From positions 930,001 to 994,000 of the forward strand of contig JAGVVL010000017.1 of NCBI GenBank assembly GCA_018287875.1: a stretch of 64,000 bases of DNA. Direction: 5' to 3'. The position numbers were made by a program, and so were the translations under genes. The stretch is from Nigrospora sphaerica. Taxonomy: Eukaryota; Ascomycota; Sordariomycetes; Amphisphaeriales; Apiosporaceae. Below are positions 33,730 through 44,373 of this stretch, in pieces (position 1 is the first letter of the stretch; each line of letters opens with the position of its first letter). Below the pieces are notes generated by a model. It searched no databases. It was not told the DNA's origin and saw only the letters and a list, made by a program, of their open reading frames with translations.

Positions 33730-35310
33730 ATGGGGGTGGCTGTTCTCCCCAACCAGACACAACCCTGGGAGCTAACAGTGGCCTCGGCGGGAAGTGGAAA
33801 TGGCCCTCTAGTAGATCAGGCAGGTCCAATCCCGTCTGCTGTGTTTAAGCACCGACTCATTGACCAAAAGCACAAACAGGGAGACAACTCCCGCGTTCTC
33901 GCCGTGTTCGCAGCTATCATGGTATCTCATGCCATCTGCACCATATTTATTCTCCTCCGTATCGTGTCCCGACTGTGCTGCCTCCGAAGATGGTTCGTCG
34001 ACGACACCCTAATGATGGTGGCCTGGCTGTGCTCCACGGGCGTCTGTACCGTCTACGTCCTGGCGCTGCGGCTTCCCCAACCGGTCGGTTCGCCTATACT
34101 GCGGGGGAATCCTGTGTTGTCGTCCTTGGTCCTGGGGTGTCTCGGCCTCTCCTTCTACCAGATTTCGCTCTGCTTCGCCAAGCTCTCGATCGCCTCCTTT
34201 TACCTGCGCATATTCCGGACACGCCCCACCACCACGGCCTTGACCTGGACCACCATGGGTGCAGTGCTTGGCCTCGCCGTCCCGCTGACCGTCATGGGCG
34301 CCCTGCAGTGCCGGCCCGGGTCGGAAACGGGGGCGACCACCGGAACGGGCTGCTTCAGCTTCACGCCCCTGCTGATACTCAGCTCGGCCACGCACGCCGC
34401 GACGGATGCTTGGTTGATCATCCTTGTGGTGCCGACCATCTCGCAACTGGCACTGCCCTGGCGGCGTCGTATCGCCCTCGCGGCCGTGTTATCGCTCGGC
34501 GTCTTTGCCATCGCCGCCAGCATGGTGCGGCTCCGCCTCAGCCTGTCCCGCGACGTACAACTGACGGCCAAAGCGCCAAGCACGGCCACGCTGACCTTCT
34601 ACGCATTGACGGTCCTCGAATGCGACATGTCCATCCTCTGTGCCACGACGCCCATGATACGCCCTGTCCTGGCCTGGTTATGGCCACAGCACTTCCCAGA
34701 GCCACTGCTTCGGTCCAACATGGGAAGTTTCAACCTGACCGTGATCAGCTACAACGGGTATCCGTGGCAGAACCCCGCCAGTTTACGCGGGTACCAACCG
34801 AGACCTGCCACGGGCCCTTTCAACCCCGGGGAGGGTGCGCCTAGGGAAGAGCCCAAGCAGTCGTCGTCGAACCTGGCGGGAGCCCATCGCACGCCCACGC
34901 CGCTGAGTCTCAAGGGCATCATGACGGGCGGCCGGGGGAACCGGGTACGCGGCCTGACGGGGCCGGACACGCACCCCATCCTGGGCGGTCCCACGGCCGA
35001 CGGTACGAGTACCGGCGAGCCGCGGTACTCGGACGGGTTCCGGCAGTGGGAGACGCCCGACCTCGGCACGCCCGAAGGGACGACGCTGTGGGACTCGACG
35101 GCCCGCGCCGTCATCCCGCGGCACCAGCATCGCCTCAGCCAGGAGAGTTTCATGGCCCCCTCGGACCCGGCGAGCCCGCACACCCTCACTAGTGCCGCCA
35201 GCCTGCCCTTCCGCCGCGACCGCTTCGCCTCCCGCTGGCAGAGCGCCGACTTGAGCCCGAGGTTGCCGCCACCGCGGACCGAGGACGAGAGGCCTGTCAC
35301 GCGTGAATAA
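33730..35310 (+). CDS. Rhodopsin-like (PTH11/SAT4-type) integral membrane protein
   Basis: A single exon of 526 aa from ATG 33730. Residues ~55-330 contain seven hydrophobic helices in the layout of the fungal 'rhodopsin domain' membrane family. The family anchor after TM1 is RIVSRLCCLRRWFVDDTLMMVAWL (arginine-rich loop, then a D-D at the start of TM2). Later segments are FYQISLCFAKLSIASFYLRIF and WLIILVVPTISQLALPWRRRIALAAVLSLGVFAIAASMVRL. The C-terminal ~190 residues are cytosolic, Pro/Ser/Thr/Arg-rich and disordered. Members are proposed fungal GPCR-like sensors and also occur in secondary-metabolite clusters. A ligand cannot be inferred. An extracellular Cys (CRPGSETG) and a second Cys (GTGCFSF) may form the usual disulfide. 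No break is seen. Confidence 0.82.
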   Translation: MGVAVLPNQTQPWELTVASAGSGNGPLVDQAGPIPSAVFKHRLIDQKHKQGDNSRVLAVFAAIMVSHAICTIFILLRIVSRLCCLRRWFVDDTLMMVAWLCSTGVCTVYVLALRLPQPVGSPILRGNPVLSSLVLGCLGLSFYQISLCFAKLSIASFYLRIFRTRPTTTALTWTTMGAVLGLAVPLTVMGALQCRPGSETGATTGTGCFSFTPLLILSSATHAATDAWLIILVVPTISQLALPWRRRIALAAVLSLGVFAIAASMVRLRLSLSRDVQLTAKAPSTATLTFYALTVLECDMSILCATTPMIRPVLAWLWPQHFPEPLLRSNMGSFNLTVISYNGYPWQNPASLRGYQPRPATGPFNPGEGAPREEPKQSSSNLAGAHRTPTPLSLKGIMTGGRGNRVRGLTGPDTHPILGGPTADGTSTGEPRYSDGFRQWETPDLGTPEGTTLWDSTARAVIPRHQHRLSQESFMAPSDPASPHTLTSAASLPFRRDRFASRWQSADLSPRLPPPRTEDERPVTRE

Positions 35311-36189
35311 TCCATGCCTGCTCGCTGGTCCCGGACAAAAGAATTCCTGGCTGGGCTTCTGGAAAGTATCTTGCAGGAAAGTAAACTGGAAGTCGAAATA
35401 CTTCGGACGTGGAGAGATACCCGCAGCAGGGCTTACAAAGTGTAGCTCGTATGCACGAGGAACTGGACAAAGATGCGCTATGCAAAAGATGGGAGCGGGA
35501 GATAGTCAGGCCCTCCAACGATATTTTTTCTGCGCTACCACCACTACCCTCTTTCTAAAGCACCTGCGCAGTTTGTCCGAGGGAACAACCACAAAATAGC
35601 CTCTGCGAGTGAAGGCCAAGCGGGAAGGTTGGCCCATCTATTTTTTCCTCCTGCTCTTGACATATATCCATCCATAAACCGCACCCCGCTTGCCAAAGTT
35701 CTTTTCCTGGCCCAGGGGTAAAGCGCAATGGCGGACCTATCACCTCCAGTCCGAGGCTGAATTCTGGGAATCGGCCTGAATTCACCGCTACCTTGTGACT
35801 TCAACAACTGTGTGAATGCCTGGAAGTGGCAAGATTTCTCGTAAATTTGGCTGCTTCTGATTGAATTGCTGCGAAAGACTATGTACCTACCTCTGCGGAG
35901 TGAATAGAACGAAGATGCTATTGCGGGTTGACGCAGAAAGTCCATCCACGTGAATGCTGCAATGACTCTGATTTATATTCCAGTTGGTGTGTCAATGGCC
36001 CGAATCGCTCCTGGAGAGTTCAAAGTATTAAAAGTGCCTACCTCTCCCTTCCAACAATCATTTTGAATTTCGCAGTCTCCTTATATCCTCCCAGAACCGG
36101 AACCACCTTCTTCTCGTCCGTCGATTGGCCATTGCCCGACCGTCTATACCAGCAAAGCTAACGCAGCTGAGAATACATCCCTCGGCAAC
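35311..36189. other. Intergenic, no gene seen
   Basis: Short open frames only. The last part is the leader of the small secreted protein gene. Confidence 0.6.
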
Positions 36190-36910
36190 ATGAGGGTCAG
36201 TTTCTGACAATTCATTGCCGCCCGAGTCGGTCTGATGATAACGCGCAGCTCGCCGCCGCCGCTTTCCTCGCCATGCGGGCCGCCCTGGCCACCGGCTCGC
36301 CCACCCCGAATCTCGCACACGGGGGGACTCTGCCGATGTCGAGTTGTCGCGTACCTCATCTGACGTCGAAAAGGCCTGGGTCATGCTCAACCGCGTCTTC
36401 AAGCGCCAGGATGCCGCGGGCTGCGATAACCATTACATGATCGACTGCGATGGCGACATCGTCAAGTCGTACAACTGCTGGTAAGAAACATACCAGCATC
36501 TGAGAATCTCCAACTTTCATATGCTGGGGTGTGACTCCAAGCGAGAGGCTCCAAGTTGTTCCGGTGACTGCCGCTTCTTGTCCCATCCTGGTGTTTTTCC
36601 GGATGCCGCCTATCTCGTTTCCATCTGCCCGTGGCGGCGAGAAGGACTGACACGCTTATCACCAAGGTACTGGAACAAGACGCGCTGCTGGTGTGGCACA
36701 CTCACCTCAAATGAGCCCGCATGCCTGGCTGACTGCAAGTGCACCCATTGGGAAAAGCCGTTTTCACGCCAACGCCGCGATGGTATTGCTGCCGGCCCAC
36801 TCACCACGCCCCCCGTCGATGCCGCCGCAGGTGACAAGGTCAGCAGCAGCAACGAAAACATCAGCGACGAGGAGATTAGCAGCAACGAGAAGGTCAGCAG
36901 GGACGAGTAG
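36190..36910 (+). CDS. Small cysteine-rich secreted protein, reading frame broken at a G6 run
   Basis: The exon model is ATG-AGG (36190..36195), intron 36196..36248 (GTCAGT...GCGCAG), exon 36249..36480, intron 36481..36666 (GTAAGA...CCAAG) and exon 36667..36910. The first part encodes a signal-peptide-like start (MRLAAAAFLAMRAALATG). The downstream part encodes a mature domain with eight Cys (CDNHYMIDC, YNCWYWNKTRCWC, ACLADCKC) and an acidic Ser/Asn/Glu tail with repeats of the SSNEN/SSNEK kind. The two parts are in different frames, and the shift falls at the G6 homopolymer 36321-36326. One more G there would make a single frame, so this is either an assembly/sequencing slip or a real inactivating indel. 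The fold resembles small secreted, effector-like fungal proteins, but no family is recognised. Confidence 0.55.
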
Positions 36911-39344
36911 ATCCGCAGCAACGACAAGGCGCACGCTCATGGTTTAAAAAAGCCTCCACCGGACGTGACATCGATTACATCACTCCCAAGCCCCTGCGAC
37001 TACGCTCCACAGACAGTTCGGTAGCTAGATACGTACGGACCAGCCTCATCTGCTTGAAACTAGGCTGAGGAAACTATTGACACGAAGCACAAGGATCGGC
37101 GTATGGGCCACCGGCTAGGGTCAATGCATAAAAGAAACCCTAGACATAACTCCTAGAGTGCATGCCTTTGCATAACTGCCAATATTCCTTATCCTGGTGA
37201 CTGCCAACGTATATTTGGCCTCCCCCCGGTCCGCGAACGCATGCCGTAAGGGCCGTGGCGCTCTGGTTGTTTAAGTTGATCGGACGCCGGTGAGGTGCTA
37301 TTGGAAGCCGTTGACGCCCATCTCGGATTCCGGGCGAGCCGGCCCCAGCTGATGGCTTCTGCGCGCTTCCGCTCGACCCTTTCGCACCAAGAACGCCACA
37401 TCGCCCCAGAAACAGGAAGCCCTCCTCGGCAGGCGAGCTGCCGGACGCTAGACGGGTGTGGTAAGATTGGTGGAGCCGGGACGTTGCCCAAGAGGCCTTC
37501 GTCGTCCAGACCGATGCGGGCGACCCCAGCGTGTTCGCATGCGCCTGTGCCACCTCGTGCCCGGAAGGCTCCGAGCCTCTCTTTGTCTGGGACGCCCGCA
37601 ATCCTTCCCGCCATCGTGGCATGCAACGTGCTGCAGATGGTGGGTGGCAGATGGTGGGCGTCCATCAGCAGCCGTGGCCATTGGTGTTGGTGGATGGGGC
37701 CGACGATCTCGTATGCGGCTGTGGCTTCCCCAAGGGGGAGCTGGCCCGGAGGCCGAGAGGCCATGGCAGGCTTCCACCTCGATCTAACCCGTCGCATTTT
37801 TCATCTCCACGTTATGTGTTCGGGGCAGGCTTTTGCCGACTCATCTCCTATCCCTCGAACTAGTCGCCGGCCGTCCGGTTCAAGGTGGGCCGGAGAAGCC
37901 GGCCCAAGATAAGCTCCACAGGCCCCACGAAGGCATCTGCAGGCGAGCTCGAGCCAAGGGGATCATGCTTCCGTGGGCACGGCGCGGACAGGGAAGTACC
38001 GACTTGGGATCGGGATTCTGGAGACGGTGCCCGCATCAATCTGCACAAACCAGCATCGCGGGACTGCCCGCAGATGCGTTCCTTGCGTTTCCCGTATGGC
38101 CGGTACTGGTGCGAGGCACAACTAGTCCGCTGTGCTAAGCGCCGCTCCGACAGCAGTGGAAAGATGCAGACGGCGCGATGGCAAGATCCCCCACCACCGG
38201 CGTCCTGCTCCAACGCTGTGGAGCTTGTTTTCGTTCACTGGGCAGCACAAAGGGGGCTGAGACACGTTCAGCGGTTCTCATCGCGAAATTCGAAGCAGGA
38301 GGCGGGGGGGCAGTGCGCTGGCGCTGTCTCGCAAACATGCTTTGTACAAGTACGTGGCGCCGCCCCGCGGATGTATGCTGGTGACTGTCCAGTTGCCAGG
38401 GAACGTACTTAGGGTCAAGGGGGCATGCACGGTTCCCACGTGTAGTTTGACCGGCTCTCAGGCCGAGGAGCACATGGTTGTCTCGAGCTGGTAGCCAGGG
38501 GTGGACTTGCGGCGCGAAGGACCAGATCGACAGATCGGCGAGGGACTCCCCTTTTCGCAGCCTTCCCCCGGGCGTTTTGCTCCCTCGGGTGGCAGGCCGG
38601 CTAGTGAGGATGCTTCGCAGAAGATGCCCTCATTGCACATGCCGATCTTCGACCTATTTGCCTTCGGCGAGGGATACGACGTGGTTAGCCGGGAAGCTCG
38701 ACTGCCGCACGAGTGTTGCGCAATGAATGAAGTGCCGCGAGGCGCCACCACATACGGCGTCAGACATTCCGGTGCTTCTCGTTGTGCTAGCTTCGCACAT
38801 GCGTGAAGTGATGAGCGGGCTGGCGATGCAGGCCCTTTCCTTTTCGCACGGCCAGACAGCATACGTGCGTCAGCCCGCCGCGGAGAGCAAGGTAGACACC
38901 ACCGTTACAGGCGAGGGGCGAGCCCGACCGAATCTGGCGGCGCTCAAGAAAGATGCGGGATTCGTCCTAGTGACGGCGAGCCGTTATTTCTTTACCACCG
39001 CGTCGGACCCGACGGCGGCAGGGCAACCGGGCGATCAGACTTGGAAGGGCCCGTGGCGAACACGGCAGGAACGGCAGGACGGGCAGGACGGGCACACGCG
39101 AGAGCGGGAGACAAAAAGCAAAAGCACCGGAGGACAGAGCGATTTGAGAAGCAATCGGCCTGGAAAAAGAATGTGGGGGGTGAGATAGGCCGGCGCGTAG
39201 CAGACGAGGGATGACAAAGAAGCATGACTGGATGAGGATGATCCTAGTTGTCGTGGTATGAAAATAGTGGATGGATGGGAGGGATCCCTCCCTGATGGGC
39301 TGAGATTGAAGTGGGGAGGGAGTCTCCACGTGGGGGATCCGACA

Positions 39345-39420
39345 CCCCGAACAGCGTCCGACAGCTATCAACCCGAACAGCGGCCGAGGGCTATCACCCC
39401 GGACAGCGTCCGAGAGCTAT
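39345..39420. repeat. 26-bp tandem repeat, three imperfect copies
   Basis: The copies begin at about 39345, 39371 and 39397 with core CCCGAACAGCGTCCGA..GCTATC. The GRACAGCG core repeats exactly every 26 nt (39349, 39375, 39401) with a few substitutions. It is non-coding as far as can be seen. Confidence 0.85.
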
Positions 39421-39720
39421 AGCATGAAGAATATTTACGTTGGGACGGTGGCTTTGGTTGCGCTACCATCGTGCACCCAAATCTTGGAATCAGACACGGC
39501 ATGGATCCCGTGTGTTCAGTCCGTTGTCGCCTGGGCCTAGGCGACAGGTAGGGTTTTTCCATGCCAAGAGCCTACCTAGGGAGGTAGGTACCTTAGACAG
39601 TGCTTCTCCACTGTCAGCAGTGCCTGGGCCCTGCTTGGCGCATCCCCTCCGATGCCCCTACCCTCAGCGCTCAGGCACGTCAGCCGGCCAACTAGGCTCT
39701 AGCCAGACAGCGCAGGCAAA

Positions 39721-39787
39721 GTTGAAGCAAAAAAGGCCGCATCTGCGGCCTTTAGTCGCTCGTACGCACCGGAGGGGCGGCTTCAAC
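39721..39787. repeat. Nested inverted repeats (possible structured RNA or cruciform)
   Basis: The inner arm AAAGGCCGCA (39732-39741) is the exact reverse complement of TGCGGCCTTT (39744-39753), with only TC between. The outer arm GTTGAAGC (39721-39728) is the exact reverse complement of GCTTCAAC (39780-39787). The outer stem encloses the hairpin plus a 26-nt arm. No gene overlaps it. Confidence 0.6.
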
Positions 39788-40326
39788 GGGCAGTAGGATA
39801 GGCATTGGCATCGCAGGTCCGGCCAAGTGCTGCCGACGGTCGTTCAATAGCCGTGATAGCGTCAGCCGCCGCCGCTTTGCGCCTGGTCTAGCGGCCTCGA
39901 TGGGAACCTAAGATAGCCCGACTGCGCTTCTTCGCTCCATCGGGACCCTCTTGTCCCCAGTTGCGAGTCTTAGCGTATCACGGTTCCCCCTTGCTGCAGG
40001 GCTCACAAGCCACGGCCTTCGAATGAAGCTTGTTTGCTCTGGATACACCGTGTCTAGCACCGGACGACCCAGATCGGGCATGGCCTTTCGTCCCAGCCCT
40101 CCATCACGAAGTCAGGCCCCCCCGGGAGGCCATGCCGTCCGAGGCCGTCTGACCCTTGTCCGCCTTGCTGTCAGTCGGCAGGTACATATGCCGGCCCCCC
40201 CGCCGACCCTGCCCTCCGTCCTGGAGGGAATGTCAGTGTTTTGGTTGACCGACTCGACTCTCGCCCGCCACGCAGTATCGCTATTCACCGAGGACAGGAC
40301 TGTCCGTCGACGCTGACGCCGCCGCC

Positions 40327-41719
40327 ATGAAGTTACCCCAGTTCCTGATCTGGTATAAGAAGCCAGAGTACCGGGATATCAAGGAATACTCAAACACCCT
40401 CATCCGAGAGAAGCGGTCTCCGAGTCCCGATGGCCGTGGCAAAACCTCGGTTCCGAAGAGCCTGACCCTGGAGCGGGTTCTGGCCAACAAGACATGTACG
40501 TTCTGCCGATCGAGTACGACGCCGAGCCCCCTATTGACTCTGAAGCAGGCAGTCCTTTGTCTCTTTACGATTTTTACATGTACTTGAAGTATATCGAGTT
40601 CTCCCCCGAGAACCTCGAGTTTTACATCTGGTTCAAGAACTACGACCTCATGTATGAAAAGAACGAGACCGAAAAGCACCAGACGTCCCTCCACTCCATG
40701 GCGTCGACAACGACCCTGGCCAACGAGGGGTCCCACGATGAGCACCAATTAACGCCTAAAGTCTCGCAGTCCGACCTGGACCTGGAAGCCGGTAGGCCAG
40801 CCCTCGTCATTTTGTCGGCCCTCCCTGGACGAAGGAATACTAAAACTGTGAAACAGCACCAGACCCCGTTCAACAAATCGAGAAGCTCCTTACCGTCCAG
40901 CCATGTTGCGATGGTAACCAGTGCCGACCGCCCACCGTCCGGAACCACGTCCTGTCTCAGCCCGTTGCGACCACCACCGGCTTGGCGGTCAAGAGGGCTA
41001 CGCCCGATTTCAGCACGAGCCCGGCCTGGGCGCAGTGCGCCCCCTACGACAGGAACCGGGCCGAACTCAACGCCATTGTCCAAAAGTACTTGCTCCCAGG
41101 CGCCCCGAGCGAGCTGAACATCCCGCCCATGATCCGCGACCAGTGTCTCAGCGACCTCCAGACGTCGTCGGAACCGACGTGCCTGCGCCCCGTGGCCGAC
41201 CACATCTACTACCTGCTCAAGAACTGCTCGCACCGCAACTTCATCCGCCTGGGCGTCTCCAACGGCACCTTTGAGACGCTGTGCATGGCCACGTCCATGG
41301 GCATCGTGCTGACCCTCGCCGGCCTCCTCTGCGTCTTCCTGCGCGCCTTCACGCCCGCCCTCGGCCAGCACTCGCGCCTCGACGTCTTCGCGGCCTGGCC
41401 CTTGTGGTGGATCGGCTTCAGCCTCATCTTCTCGGGCCTGCGCGGCAGCTGCTTCTTCCTGCTCCTCTTCACCCGGCGCCAGCCGCTGCCGTGGGAGCGT
41501 TTCGACGACGAGGCCTCGGCCACGGCCGAGCTCTCGGGCTTCCGGAAATGGGTCTCGCGCATGATGATCTTCGACCGCAAATGGAAAGTTCAGGACCGCC
41601 ACCTCCGGAGACTACAGCATAAGATTATCGCGCAGAGCATGCTGGCCGGCGCCATTTTGTCGAGCGTCGGAGTTCTTGTGTTCATTTTCCTGCCCATTTG
41701 GTCCGATACCCGAGGTTAA
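40327..41719 (+). CDS. RGS-domain protein with three C-terminal membrane helices
   Basis: Three exons, 40327..40495, 40549..40791 and 40857..41719. The introns are 53 and 65 nt with GTACGT and GTAGGC donors, giving 424 aa. The start MKLPQFLIWYKKPEYRDIKEYS and the block SLTLERVLANKTCSPLSLYDFYMYLKYIEFSPENLEFYIWFKNYD form the first half of a split fungal RGS domain. The joined codon TGC at the first splice confirms the exon edge. After a disordered linker the second half (NRAELNAIVQKYLLPGAPSELNI...HIYYLLKNCSHRNFIRLGVSN) completes the RGS fold. Three hydrophobic segments follow (TLCMATSMGIVLTLAGLLCVFL; LWWIGFSLIFSGL; SMLAGAILSSVGVLVFIFLPIW). RGS proteins speed GTP hydrolysis by G-alpha subunits. 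Membrane anchoring would place it at the plasma or an internal membrane. It resembles the RgsA/RgsD-like group, but the exact orthologue is unsure. Confidence 0.88.
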
Positions 41720-42011
41720 ACTAGACCTCCCACCTTTCCTAGACTAATACTGTACTGTACATACGAGAATGGGAGACGATTTGTAAGATCGGAAGGGAGT
41801 TACTGCCATAGCAGCTATTTGGGTCATGAATATTGGTCGTTTCAGCTGGGTACCATACCGGCCTCTCGCGCTAGCACGAGGACAAGAGCGCAGACTTCGT
41901 CCGTGTTGACGGTTGAATCACTTACAGGGTCGCCACCATTTCGCCTTCGACTTCTTGTGGCCGAACATGGCCCCATTCGTGACTGGCAACTAGCAGAGAC
42001 CGGCGGGAACG

Positions 42012-43119
42012 CTATGACTTTCCCGTCTCCCGGGTGCGTGTGTACGCATAGTGCCAGCCTTTGCGCCCCATGTCTTGGCGGACCTTGTAGTTCGCCTCCC
42101 CAACCTTGACGGCGTTCATGTCGAGCTCGACGACGGCCATGCCCTCGGCGCGACCCATGCGGCCCACGGGCCCGACGTGCGGGACGGCCAGCTGGCTGAG
42201 GCCGGCGTAGCTGGTCTGCTCGCCCTCCGCGGGGGGGCCGCCGGCGTTGACGTAGACGACGGCGCACGTGTTCTCGAAGGCGCGGCTGACGATGGCGCTG
42301 TTGAGGAAGACGGCCTCGCTGTTGGGATTCAGCGCGAGGGCGTCGGCGTCGGCGTCCCGAAGGGTCCAGAAGGACGGCACGCAGATGATGTCGGCGCCGT
42401 CCGCGATCAGCTCGCGGAAGGCCTCGGGGAAGGCCAGGTCCCAGCAGATGAGGAGGCCGACGCGGCCCAGGGGCGTGTCGAAGGCGGCGTGCGGCTCGTG
42501 GGCCGACGATACCTGGTGGTCCCGCTCGGGGTGCCACAGGTTCTTCTTGTGGTAGCGGCCGACGGTCTCGCCGCTGGACGAGATGAAGTAGGCGATGTTG
42601 AGGAGCCAGCCGCCTTCGGCGTGAGGCTCCACGATGGTGCCTGGGACGATGCAGATGTTGAGCTGCTTCGCCAGCTCCTGGTACCTGCCCAAGTACTGGA
42701 CGGACTCGGTGCAGGCCTGGGCGAACGTTGGCTCTTCGGGGGCCCAGGACGTGAGGTGGTACTCGGGCAGGACGGCTAGGTGACAGCCCTGCGCGGCGGC
42801 ATCCTTAATGAAGGACGTGGCCTTGGCGAAATTCTCAGCGGGCGCAAGGGCCTGGCGCGTTGGTCAGCAGATAAGTCCAGAGCTCATGCATGTGGCGATA
42901 TGCGCCGGGAAAACGACATGGCTTGCGCCGGCGACGGCGGACCGAACAGGCCCAGCCGCGCCTCAGCTGGGGGTCGTTGGCCGTTATGGGGGGGGGGGAG
43001 GGGGGGGCAGAGACGTCGAGGCCTCACAGAATGCAAGAGGGAGCATGAGAAGCAGAGTCGTCCAGTACCTTGGGATGCAGCTGAATTAGCGCGACCTTGT
43101 ATACCGGTGCTGGCGCCAT
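42012..43119 (-). CDS. Carbon-nitrogen hydrolase (nitrilase superfamily)
   Basis: Two exons, 43119..43069 (17 codons) and 42851..42012, giving 296 aa. The long intron (43068..42852, 217 nt) contains two G homopolymers. The first exon gives the conserved start VALIQLHP. The catalytic triad is visible: E47 in AVLPEYHL, a Lys of HKKNLWHPE (119/120) and C153 in LLICWDLAFPEAF. These enzymes hydrolyse amides or nitriles through a Cys acyl-enzyme. The LPEYHL and CWD signatures fit the amidase-like fungal branch rather than true nitrilases. The C-terminus (GRMGRAEGMAVVELDMNAVKVGE) is family-typical. No signal peptide is seen, so it is probably cytosolic. The substrate is unknown. The donor GTACTG is not ideal but the phase is exact. 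Confidence 0.88.
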
Positions 43120-44373
43120 TGTGCAAGGAGCGGCAAGAACGTGAAGGTATCCAGAACGATCGGAAATCAGGCGCGCATGTCCGATAATTCGGAGCGTAGA
43201 GCGACCGGGGAGACGTCGACCGATTGCGGGGTGAGGCTCGTTACGTCGACTTTACGGGGCGAGCGCGGGGCATGGAGATGGGGACCCATGGATTACGGGT
43301 GGAGGGGTCATTGATCTAGGTATCTCTTCAAACGACGGAAATCCCCTGCCCTCGCCACCGTTGCTGATGATGGAAATCGAGATGCTCAAAGCAGGTTGTT
43401 CGAAAGGCAATGCCATTTTCTACCTATTAGACGGCTATTAACACGACGGCGGATTCAGGCCGAAAAGAAAACTTCCCTGTACATCAATTTTGACCAGTAA
43501 CGTTATGCCGGGCACGAACTGCCCGATTCGGCCGAGGGCCCAGATACGCAAGGTAGGACTCGATTCCACGAACCACCAGGGTATCGGACCGACAGCCGTT
43601 GGGGCCGGGTAACCGGCTGTCGGAATGCAACCGTCGGAGGGTCTGCCAGTATCCCCATGCATGAACGGCTACGGCTGCACCCCGTACCAAACCCTTCATC
43701 CCCCGGCTTGAGTTGGGAATGTTCACAACGCCGTGGCGTTTCAAAGGACTCAGGACAGCGGCGCTTCTCTTTCCCAGCAGCCCAGCTTTTCGCCAGCTAG
43801 ACCGCCTAACTGGCCTTCGCGTGCTTGAGCAACCCTTCACATGTGTGCGGCAGTCGGGCTCAAACTCTTCGATGCGTACAGGCGGCATCTGGAACTTTTC
43901 GCCATGGTTGATAATGCAACCCAGAGGCGCTAAACCGATAATGCTGCTAGCGTCAATTGCGTGATTCTCATTGCGACTTGCGCTGGATGCGATTCCACAC
44001 TTCCGCACCACCGACAACAACCAACTAGGATGGACCGTCACGCATCAGGGGATATGGCGCAATACTCGCCGTTGGGAAAATTCGGAAGCCGCCTTCGGCA
44101 TCCGCCCAGTGGTGACTATTTCTTGACTCCCTGAGCCCGCCGCCTCTTGCCACTCTGGTTCCCGCGTCCCCGGTTCCATCTTCCTTGCGCCTCGTTTCTG
44201 TTGTTGCCAGGGCCGGATTCGTGCTTGTCTGATCTACAGACGACCCGGCGATCCCTTCTGAAACGTCGGCTCGGTTCTGCCTGAGTGCGTCCTCGCATTC
44301 CCGTTGCGCAGACTATCGCGTGGACTTGTTCCCTGAGCCACCATCCCACCGACACCTCAGAACCATCGCAACC
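43120..44373. other. Divergent promoter region between nitrilase and sulfite reductase genes
   Basis: No gene is recognised. A 185-codon minus-strand open frame lacks a domain and is not called. Confidence 0.55.

Larger units (their letters stand above)
36911..40326. other. Gene-poor 3.4-kb region with repeats
   Basis: Long open frames exist on both strands between 37140 and 38860 but overlap each other, lack domains and mostly lack ATG starts, so I do not call genes. The part from 39000 onwards holds the 26-bp tandem repeat, a short palindrome CCTACCT-AGGG-AGGTAGG (39571-39588) and the nested inverted repeat, listed separately. Confidence 0.5.

Noticed and set aside
37189..37912. Overlapping open frames of about 200 codons on both strands
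   Set aside because: They overlap each other, show no domain or signal peptide, and are expected by chance in GC-rich DNA.
39345..39420. Repeats as a CRISPR array
   Set aside because: The 26-bp units are contiguous with no spacers and the organism is a eukaryote.
39732..39753. Hairpin AAAGGCCGCA/TGCGGCCTTT as a bacterial-type terminator
   Set aside because: The T tract is only three bases and everything else in the window is fungal. Kept only as an inverted repeat.
42051..42779. A 242-codon plus-strand frame opposite the nitrilase gene
   Set aside because: It is antisense to a gene with an intact catalytic triad and family motifs.
43484..44041. A 185-codon minus-strand frame
   Set aside because: No domain and no clear start; it lies in a divergent promoter region.
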